A stretch of DNA of 64,000 nucleotides from Nymphaea colorata (Eukaryota > Streptophyta > Magnoliopsida > Nymphaeales > Nymphaeaceae), in the NCBI RefSeq assembly GCF_008831285.2, contig NC_045146.1, forward strand, positions 3,190,001 through 3,254,000, given 5' to 3'. A model generated the notes under the pieces. The model had not been told where the DNA came from. It worked only from the letters and a program-made list of their open reading frames with translations, and searched no databases. A program made the translations under genes and the position numbers. This document shows, in pieces, positions 47,686-58,817 of this stretch. Within the stretch, counting starts at the first letter, position 1. Each line of letters opens with the position of its first letter.

Positions 47686-49287
47686 CGTAAGGGTTTTCCT
47701 TTACTTCAGGACACCAACAGACATTGTCGCCGCATCGCCGCTACCAACCTGCCACAGTTGAGGTCTTTTACTCCTTGCTTTGCCATAGAGGTTTGAGATC
47801 CATCTTCGTTATAAGCCCAAATATGTGATGTGGCATATAAATGCATATTCCTTTCTTCTTCTTATATCTTGCACCGAGTCGGGTTGCCATCAGGTACCTG
47901 ATACCTGGCCCGGTACGGACCTAGGTGTGGGTAGAAGAAACAGATTATCGAGTTATCGCCTGTTGCGCTCGGCCCGACATGGCCCCAGATCATAACGGGT
48001 CGGGCTCGGTTAATGAAATCTGGCCCGTTGGGGCCCCATGGCCCGTTATGTCAAATTTTTCGAAATTAAAACACAATAACGAAGCGAAGCTGCAACCGAG
48101 TTTGAAGCACTAGAGAGAGCACTGTGCGGGCCAGAGCTGCCACCATCACCGCTCCATCGGTACACCATCGCCACACCACGAGTCCACCTCTGCCACCACC
48201 ACCGTCGCCACACTACCACTGGGCCACCGTCGCCGCTCCTAAAAGAGATATTTTGATAACACGTAATGGTTACTTCAGTATGCGAACAGACGCCATCACC
48301 ATTGCCACCGTCGCCACATCGCTGCCAACCTGGCACATTCGAGGTCTTTTCCCTTGCTTTGCCATAGAGGTTAGAGATCCATCTCCGTTATAAGCCCAAA
48401 AGTGTGATGTGGTATAAATATAATTGCCTATTCCTTTCTTCTTCTTGTATTCTACGCAGAGTCGGGTTGCCATCGGGTACCTGGCCCAGTATGGACCTAG
48501 GTGCAGGTAGAAGAAACAGATTGTCGGGTTATCGCCTATTGCGCTCCGCCCGGCGTGGCCCCAGATCATAACGGGTTGGGCCCGATTAATGAAATCTGGC
48601 CTGTTGGGGCCCGATGGCCCGTTATTCAAAATCTTAGAAATTAAAACACAATAACGAAGTGAAGCTACAGCTGACTTTGAGACACTAGAGAGAGCGTTGT
48701 GCGGGCCAGAGCAGCCACCATCACTGTCGCCGCTCCGTCTGTCTGCCATCGCCACCGTCACCACACCACCGCTGGGCCTTCGTCACCGCTCCTAAAACAG
48801 ATATTCAGATAACACGTAAGGGTTTCCCTTTACTTCAGGATGCCAACAGACACCGTTGCCGCTGCCAACCTGCCACAGTCGAGGTCTTTTACTCCTTCTT
48901 TTGTCGAATATGTTTGAGATCTATATCTGTTATAAGTCCAAAAATGTGATGTTGTATAAATATAAATGCATATTCCTTTCTTCTTCGCATATCGTGCGCC
49001 AAGCGGGGTTGCCATCGGGTACTTGATGTTCGGACCTAGGTACATGTAGAAGAAACAGATTATCGGGTTATCGCCTGTTGCACCCGACCCAGCGTGGCCC
49101 CAGATCATAACGGGTTGGGCCTGGTTAATGAAATCTGCCTCGTTATGTCAAAATCTTCAAAATTAAAACACAATAACGAAGCGAAGCTACGGCCGACTTT
49201 GAGACACTAGAAAGCGCTGTGCAGGCCAGAACCACCAGTCTGCCACCGTCGCCGCTCCGCCTGTCCGCCATTGCCACAGTCGCCGCA
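47686..49287. repeat. Tandem array, units 3-6 (middle part)
   Basis: Resumes with the hAT duplication CGTAAGGG and the rest of unit 3, then further units at 47882, 48465 and 49007 (same anchor; periods 573 after removing the hAT, 583 and 542). Length variation is mainly in the GCCACC/GTCGCC block. Unit 6 is cut at 49287 by the gypsy LTR. Open frames such as 48270-48764 on the minus strand recur between units but change frame and length and do not look like proteins. Confidence 0.9.
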
Positions 49288-49903
49288 TGTTACGGACCTA
49301 CCCAGCGGTCCAGACCCAGTTGAGACCGAGCCCGCCGAATCCAGCAGAAGGAAGCGCAAGGCTTCTGATATTGGAGCTCGTTCTCTTCAATGTATCAAGG
49401 CCAGTCCCAGGAAGAGTCAAGAAGCACCAGAGATAGTTGCAGCAGGAGGAGAGGGAGGAGCAACTAGGTCGTCAACGGTGCTCAAGCAGGTTCAGTCTCA
49501 GGGTGACTTAGACTCCAGTTTAGGGCTCGTCAAGCTAGAAGCGTCCCAACCAAACGAGTCCACTTCACGCGACCCTTGAGACGTCCTAAGATCCAAGTCT
49601 TAGGTAAACGGCTCGGTCAAACCTGACCGAGCTCTTGAGTCAAACAAACCGAAGTGAGGGCGGGTCCCCTCACAAGGTCCCCACCCTGGGTTCAAAAGAT
49701 CCAGGGGCTCGAACCTTTCCTTTGCGCGTGGGCACTAGGCCCGTTTTGCTTTATGAATAACGAGTAAATAAAGTTAGTCTTAGGCTTGTTAATATTAGGA
49801 TTCGAGGTAGGAACCTAGCCTAGCGGGTTGTGCTTGGCGTTTTGGATTTGGGTCTTGGGTAGAGAGTGAGATCTGGATTGTAGACTCGCTCAGATAGGAT
49901 TAG

Positions 49904-49912
49904 TATAAATTT
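49904..49912 (+). promoter_or_regulatory. Gypsy LTR TATA box
   Basis: TATAAATTT at 49904-49912 (repeated in the 3' LTR from 59142). It is the best core promoter candidate, which would place transcription start near 49935-49940, U3 at about 650 bp and a very long R-U5 of about 3.1 kb. Confidence 0.45.
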
Positions 49913-50964
49913 ATTTGGATCAATGTATTTCGCATCAAATATTAAGGAATTAAGCTCATTTGCGAACTTGGGTTCTCTCTCCTCCGTGCGAGGTTTGGCT
50001 CTCCCTCCTCATTCTCGAGGATCTCTGAATCTGAAATCAAAGCACAGCCCTTGCTCGTGAGTGCAAGCTTGTGCCCTCTCATCCCCTCGCGCCCCCTTCT
50101 ACCGTGGCGTTTCTTCCTCCTTGAAGAACTCGGAGCACCGGCGGTGAACCAGCCAGCGCTCGGGTTAGAAGGCTTGCGGCGGATCTTCTTCCTCACCGGC
50201 GAAGGTCCCTCCCTTGTCCCCGGCTTCTTCCCCATCCGAACAGCAGTACTGCAGAAACCAGCACCTTCTTCACGGTCACGGTGAAGTTGAAAGGCCGGCG
50301 CTGCAGCAGGGAAGGTTGAATCTTGAAAACGGATTCAACATCGACGGTGAAAGGTTAGTAGTTTGGTTTCAAAGCTTTCTCCAAATTGATTAGATTCTCG
50401 ATCTAGAGGAGAGCATTCCCAGGTTCACGTTCTTCTCTCGGCCTACCCGAGAGCAGATCTTGAGATTCTCCGGTGAAGACTCTCTCTAGACGCGATTCAA
50501 TCCATTTTGAGGAAGTAATGCTACCGGCGACTTAACCGCGCCCAAGTTCGGTTGGCGATTGAGGAAACGGCCACGAATCCGAGTTAGATCCTACGGCATG
50601 TTTCTGCCAACCTGCCCCTCGGTATAGCAGAGCCCACTCTGCTATATTGAGAGCTTTATCTGTGGAATATCATCATTCGGACTCTTGCTGGAAGCGCTAG
50701 CCTCCAAGCATCGTATTGGTATATTCCGAGTCCCATCCGACGGTGGAATAGAGAGTTCGGTTGTTAGCCGGAATTCTGCTGTTTCTCCGATCTGTCCTGC
50801 ACTTTCCGGCCGGTTCGTGATTCCAGGCGTGAAAGGACGAAATTGCCCTTGCTCCAGAGAAAGCCCTAGTGAAGACGTCGGGGGCACCTTGGACAATTTG
50901 GGAGGCGTCGCTCAAATCGCGCTACCGATCGCACCAAGCTCGAACCCACTTGACTTCGGCTGAA

Positions 50965-50974
50965 CCAGGTAAGT
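50965..50974 (+). other. Consensus splice donor inside the LTR
   Basis: CCAG then GTAAGT, intron start at 50969 (the equivalent in the 3' LTR is 60207). Downstream of the presumed start, it could remove most of the long leader, for example to a TTGGATTTCAG acceptor near 53600 just before gag, or from the 3' LTR into flanking DNA. No transcript evidence is available. Confidence 0.35.
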
Positions 50975-53097
50975 TCATTCTCGTCCCTTGATCCTGTCAC
51001 GTGTCATCCATCTGAGCCATCTTCCCCAACCCGAAAACTAGTTACTTTCGGAGTGTCCCACGTAGAGTAACTTTAGGAACACGTCCCCCTTGAGTCTAGG
51101 AACCTTGATGCCACCTCGCACCTTTTGCTTGTTGCTCGGTCTTCCCCTTAGTCGTGTGAAGTTGTGGCCTCACATCTGGCCACGTGTCATCATCTCAAGC
51201 GTCATGACCCAGCCCTTCCCCCACCTCGTCAAGTCTCTTTCCCACTAAGCGCTCGAGTCTTGCCACCTCGCCCTTGCTTTTTCCCCTCTTGGCGCCCCAC
51301 TTCCCCAACTCGCGTCCTCTTTTCCTAACTTTTAGGACAAGTCCCCTTAGGACTCGCACAACTCCTTGGCCACCTTTCCACTTAGCCAAACCGCAGTAGT
51401 TCTCCACCCTTCATCTGTCCACGTGTCGCCATCTCCCCTTCTTTGAAGCCCACTAAGCTACATCGTGTAGCTATCTCCCCTTTTGCCCGATTCTAGTCTA
51501 GGTTCATTCCCCTTCTCTTTAGGAAAGCACTTTACCTTTCCCTTGTTGATAGGCACCCCCTTAACGCACTCTAGCTGACCCGTTCATCTTGCCAAGTGGC
51601 AAGCATCCAGGCCCTCACCTACTCGACCTAACCCACTTGATCCTAACCCAGCTAGATCTTGATCGGACCTAGCCTAGTCAACCCTTCTAGGTTTTGACCC
51701 AAGTTGACTGAACCCGACCTGACCTAGCCTAGTAGGAACTCGGTCAAACCCGAGCTACCTTAGGTTGAACCCAGTGACTCGAGCTTAACTCGAGTGTCCC
51801 GTTGACCATACCCAACCGAGCTCACTTGTGATCTCTCTTCCTCTCCAACCGGATCACTAAGTCCCAACACCCGAGCCTTGTCTTAGCCTCTCTTGCTTCC
51901 TCTTCTACCTTTCGGCTTAGCCCACCTAGTAGCTAGGTTAACCTATCTTCCGCACCTTAGCTCTGCTTCCTCTAGCCTACCCGAGCCCTTAACCTCACTT
52001 CGCTTAACCAGCCTACCCGTAGAGCCCTGCCCGTCCAAGCTAACCCGACCTTAGCTAGGGACTAGGAACAGCCGGAGACGCTAGCCGCTCGCTAGCCGTC
52101 GTCGGCCAGCTCCTCGGCCACCCGCGCCGTCGTCGGTATCATCTGCCGATAACCGTGGCCGAGCCACTTCCAGCGCCAGGTAGGTAGGCACTGCCGCAAG
52201 GCTTTCGCCCCCTCGGCCGCGCCGCATCTCGTAGGCGCATCACAGACGACAGGCGGTCGTCTGCATCCTCCAACAGCGCCGCGGCTCCCCGTCCGCGCCA
52301 TAGGCGACAGGAGGCCGCGCACCCAGCTCGACGCCAGCAGCAAGCATCCGTCTCGGCTGCTCGTCCGCAGGCTCGCCCACAACAGCAGGCGACTGTTTTC
52401 GGCAGCGTACTGCCAGTCAGCGCCGACAGCAGGCGGCTGTCTCGGCCAGCATTCTGTCCACGCCCGTCCGACAGCAGGAGGCTGTCCAGGCCACGCGCTT
52501 CACGCCGGCCCGTGAACTGCAATACCCGGGGCCTAGGTATTCTACCCCGTGGTCTCTCGGCACAGCCAAGGCAGCGCCTTGGCCGGTAACACTCTTCAGC
52601 CCTTGTAGATTCGGGGAGGGTGTTGATTCTGTTTTTGCATTAGGATTTCATTTAGTTTGATTAATTTGTTGTTTTAGCCCAGGCTTCGGCCAAGCTCCTC
52701 TCTGTGGCACCTCGAGGGCCTTATTGCCCGAGACACGGTCGCAAGGAGCAGACCTACCCATTTGCTTTCGTTGGGTGTGGTTTGTCCGTTAGAGTGGTTT
52801 GCATGGTTTGGTGTGTTTGTGAGTGAGTTGAGAGTAATCTTTGTATCGCTCGCGTTTGTACTAGCCTGTAACCCCTGTAGTTGTTTGTAGTAGGTTATTC
52901 CGTAGTTAGGTTGGGAAACTTAACCCTGTGTAACTCTGTCCTAGGGATTTTTGCGCCGGGGTTTGTTCGGCCGGGTAGATTATTTGTATTCAATTTTACT
53001 TAGGAATTTTGGTTTTTAGGTAGTACTCAAGTCGGTCTTGGCAGTAGGAGCGTCTTGGTTGGGAAATTCTGACCTAATTGGGACGAGTCCTAACAAT

Positions 53098-53113
53098 TGG
53101 TATCAGAGCCAAC
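53098..53113 (+). other. Gypsy primer-binding site (initiator Met tRNA)
   Basis: TGGTATCAGAGCCAAC, two bases after the 5' LTR end, complementary to the 3' end of initiator methionine tRNA. It primes minus-strand cDNA synthesis. Confidence 0.92.
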
Positions 53114-53631
53114 TTGAAACTAGATCTGTCAGTTTGAGCACCCGACCTACGAAGAATTCAGCTTCAGAAGGTACTTCAGACGGCAGAATTTCAGAGGTAT
53201 CAGTTTCGGGTCTTCTTGTCTGGGTATTTCGGTGTTTCAGAGTCGTCGCTAGTGTAGGCACCACGACTTCCGGCATTATATTGCGTAAGTTCTAGGCTTC
53301 GCTTGCTCGATTTTAGCAAGTGTAGGGCTGTACACAACGTACACCCGAGGGCAGCTAAGCTCGAGGTTCGTCGTCGAGACACCAGGTGGGTGTGACGATT
53401 TAGGCTTTTTGAAGCCCGGCCGAGAGCGAGGTGAGATTGCCTAGGCGCTAAGGCGTAGCGCGGCTTTAGGCGGGCCAACCCGTCTCCCTTGCCTTAGGAC
53501 TCACGCGCGGCAGCTCAAGCAGTGGCAGCGGCAGCGTGACAGAGTCAGCAGTCTAGGATTAGTGTTAAGAGTGGCAGTTGTGTCAGCATTTGGATTTCAG
53601 ATAGGTTAGTTTTTGATTTGCAAAATTTAAA

Positions 53632-56600
53632 ATGGGAAAATCAAAAAAGAATGTTAACTCAGATGAGCCCGTGCTTGAGGAGAATCCTCATGACAGCCCC
53701 GAAGAGGCTCAACCATCACAGAGAGGCCAAGTGCCCGACTATGCTTTAGGACGCATCCTAAGCATAGAAAAAGAATTATTACAGATGCGTACCGACATGG
53801 CTAAGGTAGAGAACTTGAGAAAGAAAGAAATGGACCGTCAAAATGCAGACAGACAAAAGGAAATGGATGAGATACGGGCCATGTTCCGTCAAATGTCTAC
53901 CACCCAAACGCAAGCCATCGTCGCGGAAAGGACCACTCAGGGTCCGAATGCACAGAAAGGGAAAGGTTTGTTAGCAGTACCTGGCTATCAGACCGACACT
54001 GAGATCAATCCCAACAACATATCTCACGTTGGGACAAGCACGGAAGGGGGTAGGCTCATGTGTCCCCCACAAGACAGGTACCAACAAGAGCCCTATAGCG
54101 AATACTACAGGACTCCTCGTGGCCCACGGATAGGCCAAACTCTTCAAAACCCAATGTACGAATTATCTGATGGTGAAGATGAATCACCCCTTCGCCCAAG
54201 GAGAACTCGAAGAGAACCACCTCGTCTAGAAGAAAGACGTACACCATCTGTCAAGTACGACTTTCCAAAATTCAACGGAGAGCACCTCAGAGAGTGGTTA
54301 TTCATGGCAGAACGTTTCTTCATGTGCCATCGTATTCCACAAGAAGAATGGATAGAAATCGCTACAGCCAACATGACTGGCGAAGCGACCACCCACTATC
54401 TATGGTTTGAGCACAAGACAGTCGATCCCACTTGGGAAAAGTACAAGGCTAGCCTACAGCTTCACTTTGGAGAGTCCACGTTCATCGATTATGACGAGGA
54501 CCTCAAAAATCTAGTCCAAACTTCGAATGTGCCCACCTATCAAAAGCAGTTCGAAAGACTAGCTAGCATGGTACAGTGGCCCGAGAAGGCTCTAATTGGA
54601 GCATTCAAAGGAGGCCTTAGAAGCGATATCAAACGCGAGATGAAGATACATCGTTTTGATCATCTCGAAGAATGCTTCGCTATGGCCTGACTGTATGAAG
54701 AACGGATTGAAGAGAGAAAAGAGGAAAAGCGAGAGAAAAAGGCTCGCAGGGCTGACAAACAGAGGAAGAAACCTTCCTTCTCCTCTGCTTCTCGAACCAA
54801 ATTCAGAGAGAACAAAGGAAGGGAATTGGTTCCCTACAACAGAGGGAACGAATTCAGGCCAAACCCACGTCCCGGCCGTGAACTCCCTACTCGATACTTG
54901 TCCCCCAAACAAATCGAAGAATACAGGAAGAAAGGCCTGTGTTTCAGATGCGAGGGCAAGTGGGACAAAAACCACCAATGCAAAGCATTGTTCAACATAG
55001 TGGTGGTTGATGAGCCAGAGACCAGCTCTAGCTCTGAAAGCGATTCCTTCTCCAGTTCAGATTCAAGCTCCTCGTCTGATGAGGAAATCCTAGTTAGAAG
55101 AAAAGGCAAGAAAATTGAGCCTAAAGAAACGCATCAAGAAGAGACACCGACCAAAGAAGAGAAATCAGAAGAGGTCGAATCTCTCCATTCGATTCAAGAC
55201 CCCCATAAGGCAAACGCCATGCGTGTTTTTGGCCGCATCAATGGCCAAAAGGTCTTAATATTGCTCGACAGCGGAGCCACCAACAACTTCCTTACTGAGG
55301 AAGCCGCTGAAAGGTGTAGAATCACTCTCACCGAAAGCAACCCACAAACTATCATCGTGGGAGGGGGACTACGGCTCAAGTGCATTCACGAAGGAAAAGG
55401 CCTTGACGTGTCCGTTAAGAAGAAAACTTTTAAAGTTGACTGCCTCGTCATCCCGCTTGAAGGAGTCGACTTAATTTTGGGCATGCCATGGTTTCTAACA
55501 TGGAAAGATATTCATTGGGATGTAAAGAACTTCTCTATGACTTTCATCCCTGAAGGAGAAGAGGAATCGATAACGATTCAGGGACTCGCCAGCTCCACGA
55601 GTCCCAAAACAGCACTAAGATCCATCCAACATGACCAACCAGCGTGTTGGGTTCTTACATTGGCAACGGATGTACCTTTTTCCGAAGAGAAGGTGGAAGA
55701 ACCAATTCCACCTATGATTCAATCGGTCTTGGACCGATTTCCAGAGATTTTTGATGAGCCCAAAGGCTTACCGCCAAAAAGGGCTTACGATCATCGAATC
55801 GTCCTTGCACAAGGTGCAGAGCCTGTCAACGTCAGGCCATACCGGTATGGGCACCGCCAGAAGGCGGAAATCGAACGCCTAGTCAAAGAGATGCTCGAAA
55901 GCGGCATCATCCGACCGAGTTGCAGCCCTTTTTCTTCACCCGTCCTATTAGTGAAGAAAAAAGACAACACTTGGCGGTTCTGTATAGATTACAGGGCGTT
56001 AAACGAGGTGACCGTTAAGGATCGGCACCCCATACCCGTCATTGACGAGCTATTAGATGAGTTAGCTGGCGCTACTATTTTCTCAAAGATAGATCTCAGA
56101 GCCGGATATCATCAAATTCGAATGTTTGACGAAGATGTACTAAAAACTGCGTTCAGAACACACGATGGGCATTATGAATTTTTAGTAATGCCCTTTGGAT
56201 TAACGAATGCACCAGCAACATTCCAACGGTGCATGAATGATGTGTTCAGAGCACACCTCAGAGATTTCATCCTCGTATTTTTCGATGATATTCTCATTTA
56301 TAGCAAAGATGAAGAGCAACATCAACGCCATCTGGAGATTACTCTAGACATATTGAAGGAGCATCATCTCTTCGCGAAGATGTCCAAATGCAGTTTTGGA
56401 CAATCTTCAATCGGATATCTCGGACACATTGTGTCTCGAGATGGGGTTCGGGCAGACCCCGAAAAGTTGCAAGCCATGGAGAAATGGCCACTGCCCAAGG
56501 ACCTCAAGAGTCTACGAGGTTTCTTAGGACTGACTGGGTATTACAGAAGATTTATCCAGGGGTATGGAATCATTGCGCAACCCCTTACCCAGATGCTGAA

Positions 56601-58817
56601 AAAGGGATCCTTCTCGTGGACTGAGAAGTCAAGAGACGCCTTTGAAAGCTAAAGGCAGCTCTAATGTCAGCCCCGGTACTAACTCTACCCGATTTTACAA
56701 AGACATTCACCATCGAAACGGACGCTTGTGAAGTCGGAGTAGGAGCGGTACTTGGGCAAGATAACCACCCCATTGCCTACATGTCAAAGGCCTTAACCAG
56801 CAAAGCCAAACCTCTTTCTACATATGAGAAAGAGCTACTCGCTATTGTTATGGCAGTGGAGAAATGGCGTCCATATCTGATTGGACGCAAATTTACGGTC
56901 AGGACCGACCAAAACAATTTAAAGTACATGCTCAAACAACGCGTGTCAACCCCTACCCAACAGAGATGGCTAGCAAAGCTATTGGGGTATGACTTCGAAA
57001 TTGAGTATAAAAAGGGTCCTGAAAACAAAGCGGCTGATTCACTTTCCCGCTTGGCTGAACAACTGATGACATTGTCAGTAGTGGAAACGGATATTTGGGA
57101 TCGGTTAGCACGTGATCAACAGAGCGATGAATCGCTGAGGCTAATCAAAGCTTCGATCCAGCAAAACCCGGGTTCCATTCCCTTCTACTCAGTCAAGGGA
57201 AACATTTTGTATAGGAAGGACAAGGCCGTAGTCCCTCCTATCTCTGAGCTTAAGCAGGAATTCCTGCATCATTTTCATGACACTCCAGCCGCAGGTCATG
57301 AAGGGGTCGCCAAGACCCTAAGCCGCATCAAAGCTCAGTTTTGGTGGAAAGGTATGAAGGCTGAAATACAGGCCTACGTAAAGAAGTGTGTAGTGTGCCA
57401 GCGAGAGAAGTATGAGGCAATCAAGCCTCCAGGCCATTTGAATCCTCTCCCGGTACCTACAAAACCGTGGACCGACGTCACGATGGATTTCATCGATGCC
57501 ATGCCTCGATCAGAAGGAAAAGAGGCAATATTGGTAGTGGTCGATCGGCTCACGAAATATAGCCACTTCGCACCTTTACCACGGTTGTATCAAGGGCCCC
57601 TCGTGGCCAACGTCTACCATGAGTATATAGGAAAGTTGCATGGAATGCCACAGTCCGTCGTCTGCGACCGGGACTCAATTTTTCTAAGTGCATTCTGGCA
57701 AGAATACATGAAGAACATGGGGACGAAACTAAATTTCAGTACCGCCCACCACCCTCAAACAGATGGGCAGAGTGAGATAGTAAACCGGTCCTTGGAGACC
57801 TATTTACGTTGCTTTGCGGGTGAACGACCAACCACCTGGGTGAAATATCTGCCTTGGGCAGAATGGTCGTATAATACAAGTCTGCACTCGTCAACAGGCA
57901 TGACCCCTTACGAGGGCGTATATGGCTTCCCCCCTCCATCGATCCCAAGATATGAAGGAGGAACAGCAGAAGACGACAGTGTTGATTGTGAATTGCGCAC
58001 AAGGGAAGAAGTGTTAGATTCCCTAAAACAAAACATTGTGAAAGCGCAAAACCGCATGAAGCAGGTATACGACAAAGGCAGGAAGGACCGGGAATTTGAG
58101 GTGGGTGACTACGTGTGGCTTAAGAGACTGCCTCTTAAGCAGAAATCCTTGATGGGTCAGCCGTATTCCAAACTGCTGCCTCGTTATTATGGACCTTATC
58201 CAGTGGTTCAAAAGGTTGGGAAGGCCGCCTACAGACTTGGCCTCCCCAGAACAGCATTGGTGCACCCTGTATTTCATGTTACGAGGCTGAAGCCTCATCA
58301 AGGGGATGTACCAACACTGATAGAGCAGGTCCCGGATAACTTGCCTACTCCCTATCGCATTCTCAAGCATAGGTATGTCCAACGACAAGGGAGGATGAGG
58401 CACGAGGTACTTGTGGAATGGGAAGGACCCGACAGGGGTACTTCCTGGGAAGAATTTGGGTCGATTGTTCATCGCTTCCCCTCTTCAAGCGCTCGAGGAC
58501 AAGCGCAAGGTAGGGAGGGGGAATCTGTTACGGACCTACCCAGCGGTCCAGACCCAGTTGAGGCCGAGCCCGCCGAATCCAGCAGAAGGAAGCGCAAGGC
58601 TTCTGATATTGGAGCTCGTTCTCTTCAATGTATCAAGGCCAGTCCCAGGAAGAGTCAAGAAGCACCAGAGATAGTTGCAGCAGGAGGAGAGGGAGGAGCA
58701 ACTAGGTCGTCAACGATGCTCAAGCAGGTTCAGTCTCAGGGTGACTTAGACTCCAGTTTAGGGCTCGTCAAGCTAGAAGCGTCCCAACCAAACGAGTCCA
58801 CTTCACGCGACCCTTGA
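53632..58817 (+). pseudogene. Gypsy gag-pol polyprotein, one stop and one frameshift
   Basis: A single frame of about 1,728 codons. Gag comes first, with a charged coiled-coil-like N-terminus and the capsid signature KFNGEHLREWLFMAERFF (about 54270-54320). A zinc knuckle CFRCEGKWDKNHQC lies near 54940, then an acidic Ser-rich spacer. Protease has LLDSGATNNFL (near 55265). RT has RFCIDYRALN and the catalytic FFDDILIYSK (near 56281). RNase H has ETDACEVGVGAVL and the RTDQNNL and ADSLSR acidic residues. Integrase has an HHCC finger (HHFH...CVVC) and a DD35E core (D275, D335, E371 of the second half; MDFID, VCDRD, DGQSE). After the core come HPVFHVTRLKPH and a chromodomain-like YVQRQGRMRHEVLVEWEG with WEEF. 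Two lesions are visible: TGA at 54688-54690 in gag, consistent with a C-to-T change in an Arg codon, and loss of one base near 56650 at the start of RNase H. The frame continues through the polypurine tract into the 3' LTR and ends there. With two lesions it needs proteins from other copies to move. Confidence 0.93.
58508..58525 (+). other. Gypsy polypurine tract
   Basis: AGGTAGGGAGGGGGAATC immediately before the 3' LTR. It primes plus-strand DNA synthesis. It is translated as part of the pol frame. Confidence 0.85.

Larger units (their letters stand above)
49288..53095 (+). repeat. Gypsy 5' LTR, 3,808 bp
   Basis: Nearly identical to 58526-62334. The first 292 bp contain the duplicate of the C-terminal pol coding tail (up to TGA at 49577-49579). 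A TATA box follows at 49904, a consensus splice donor at 50969, many degenerate (ACC)(C)GAGC-like words at 51600-51800 and a GC-rich segment at 52090-52560. Confidence 0.95.

Noticed and set aside
48046-48764. Minus-strand frames recurring in array units, up to 164 codons
   Set aside because: They differ in frame, start and length between units and read through simple trinucleotide blocks. There is no conserved protein.
40382-49287. CRISPR array or ribosomal spacer
   Set aside because: The unit length, eukaryotic context and lack of rRNA or spacer structure exclude both.
49942-52522. Several frames of 70-127 codons in the gypsy LTR, repeated at 59180-61761
   Set aside because: They are duplicated because the LTR is duplicated. 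GC-rich composition, overlapping frames and no domain match suggest they are not genes.
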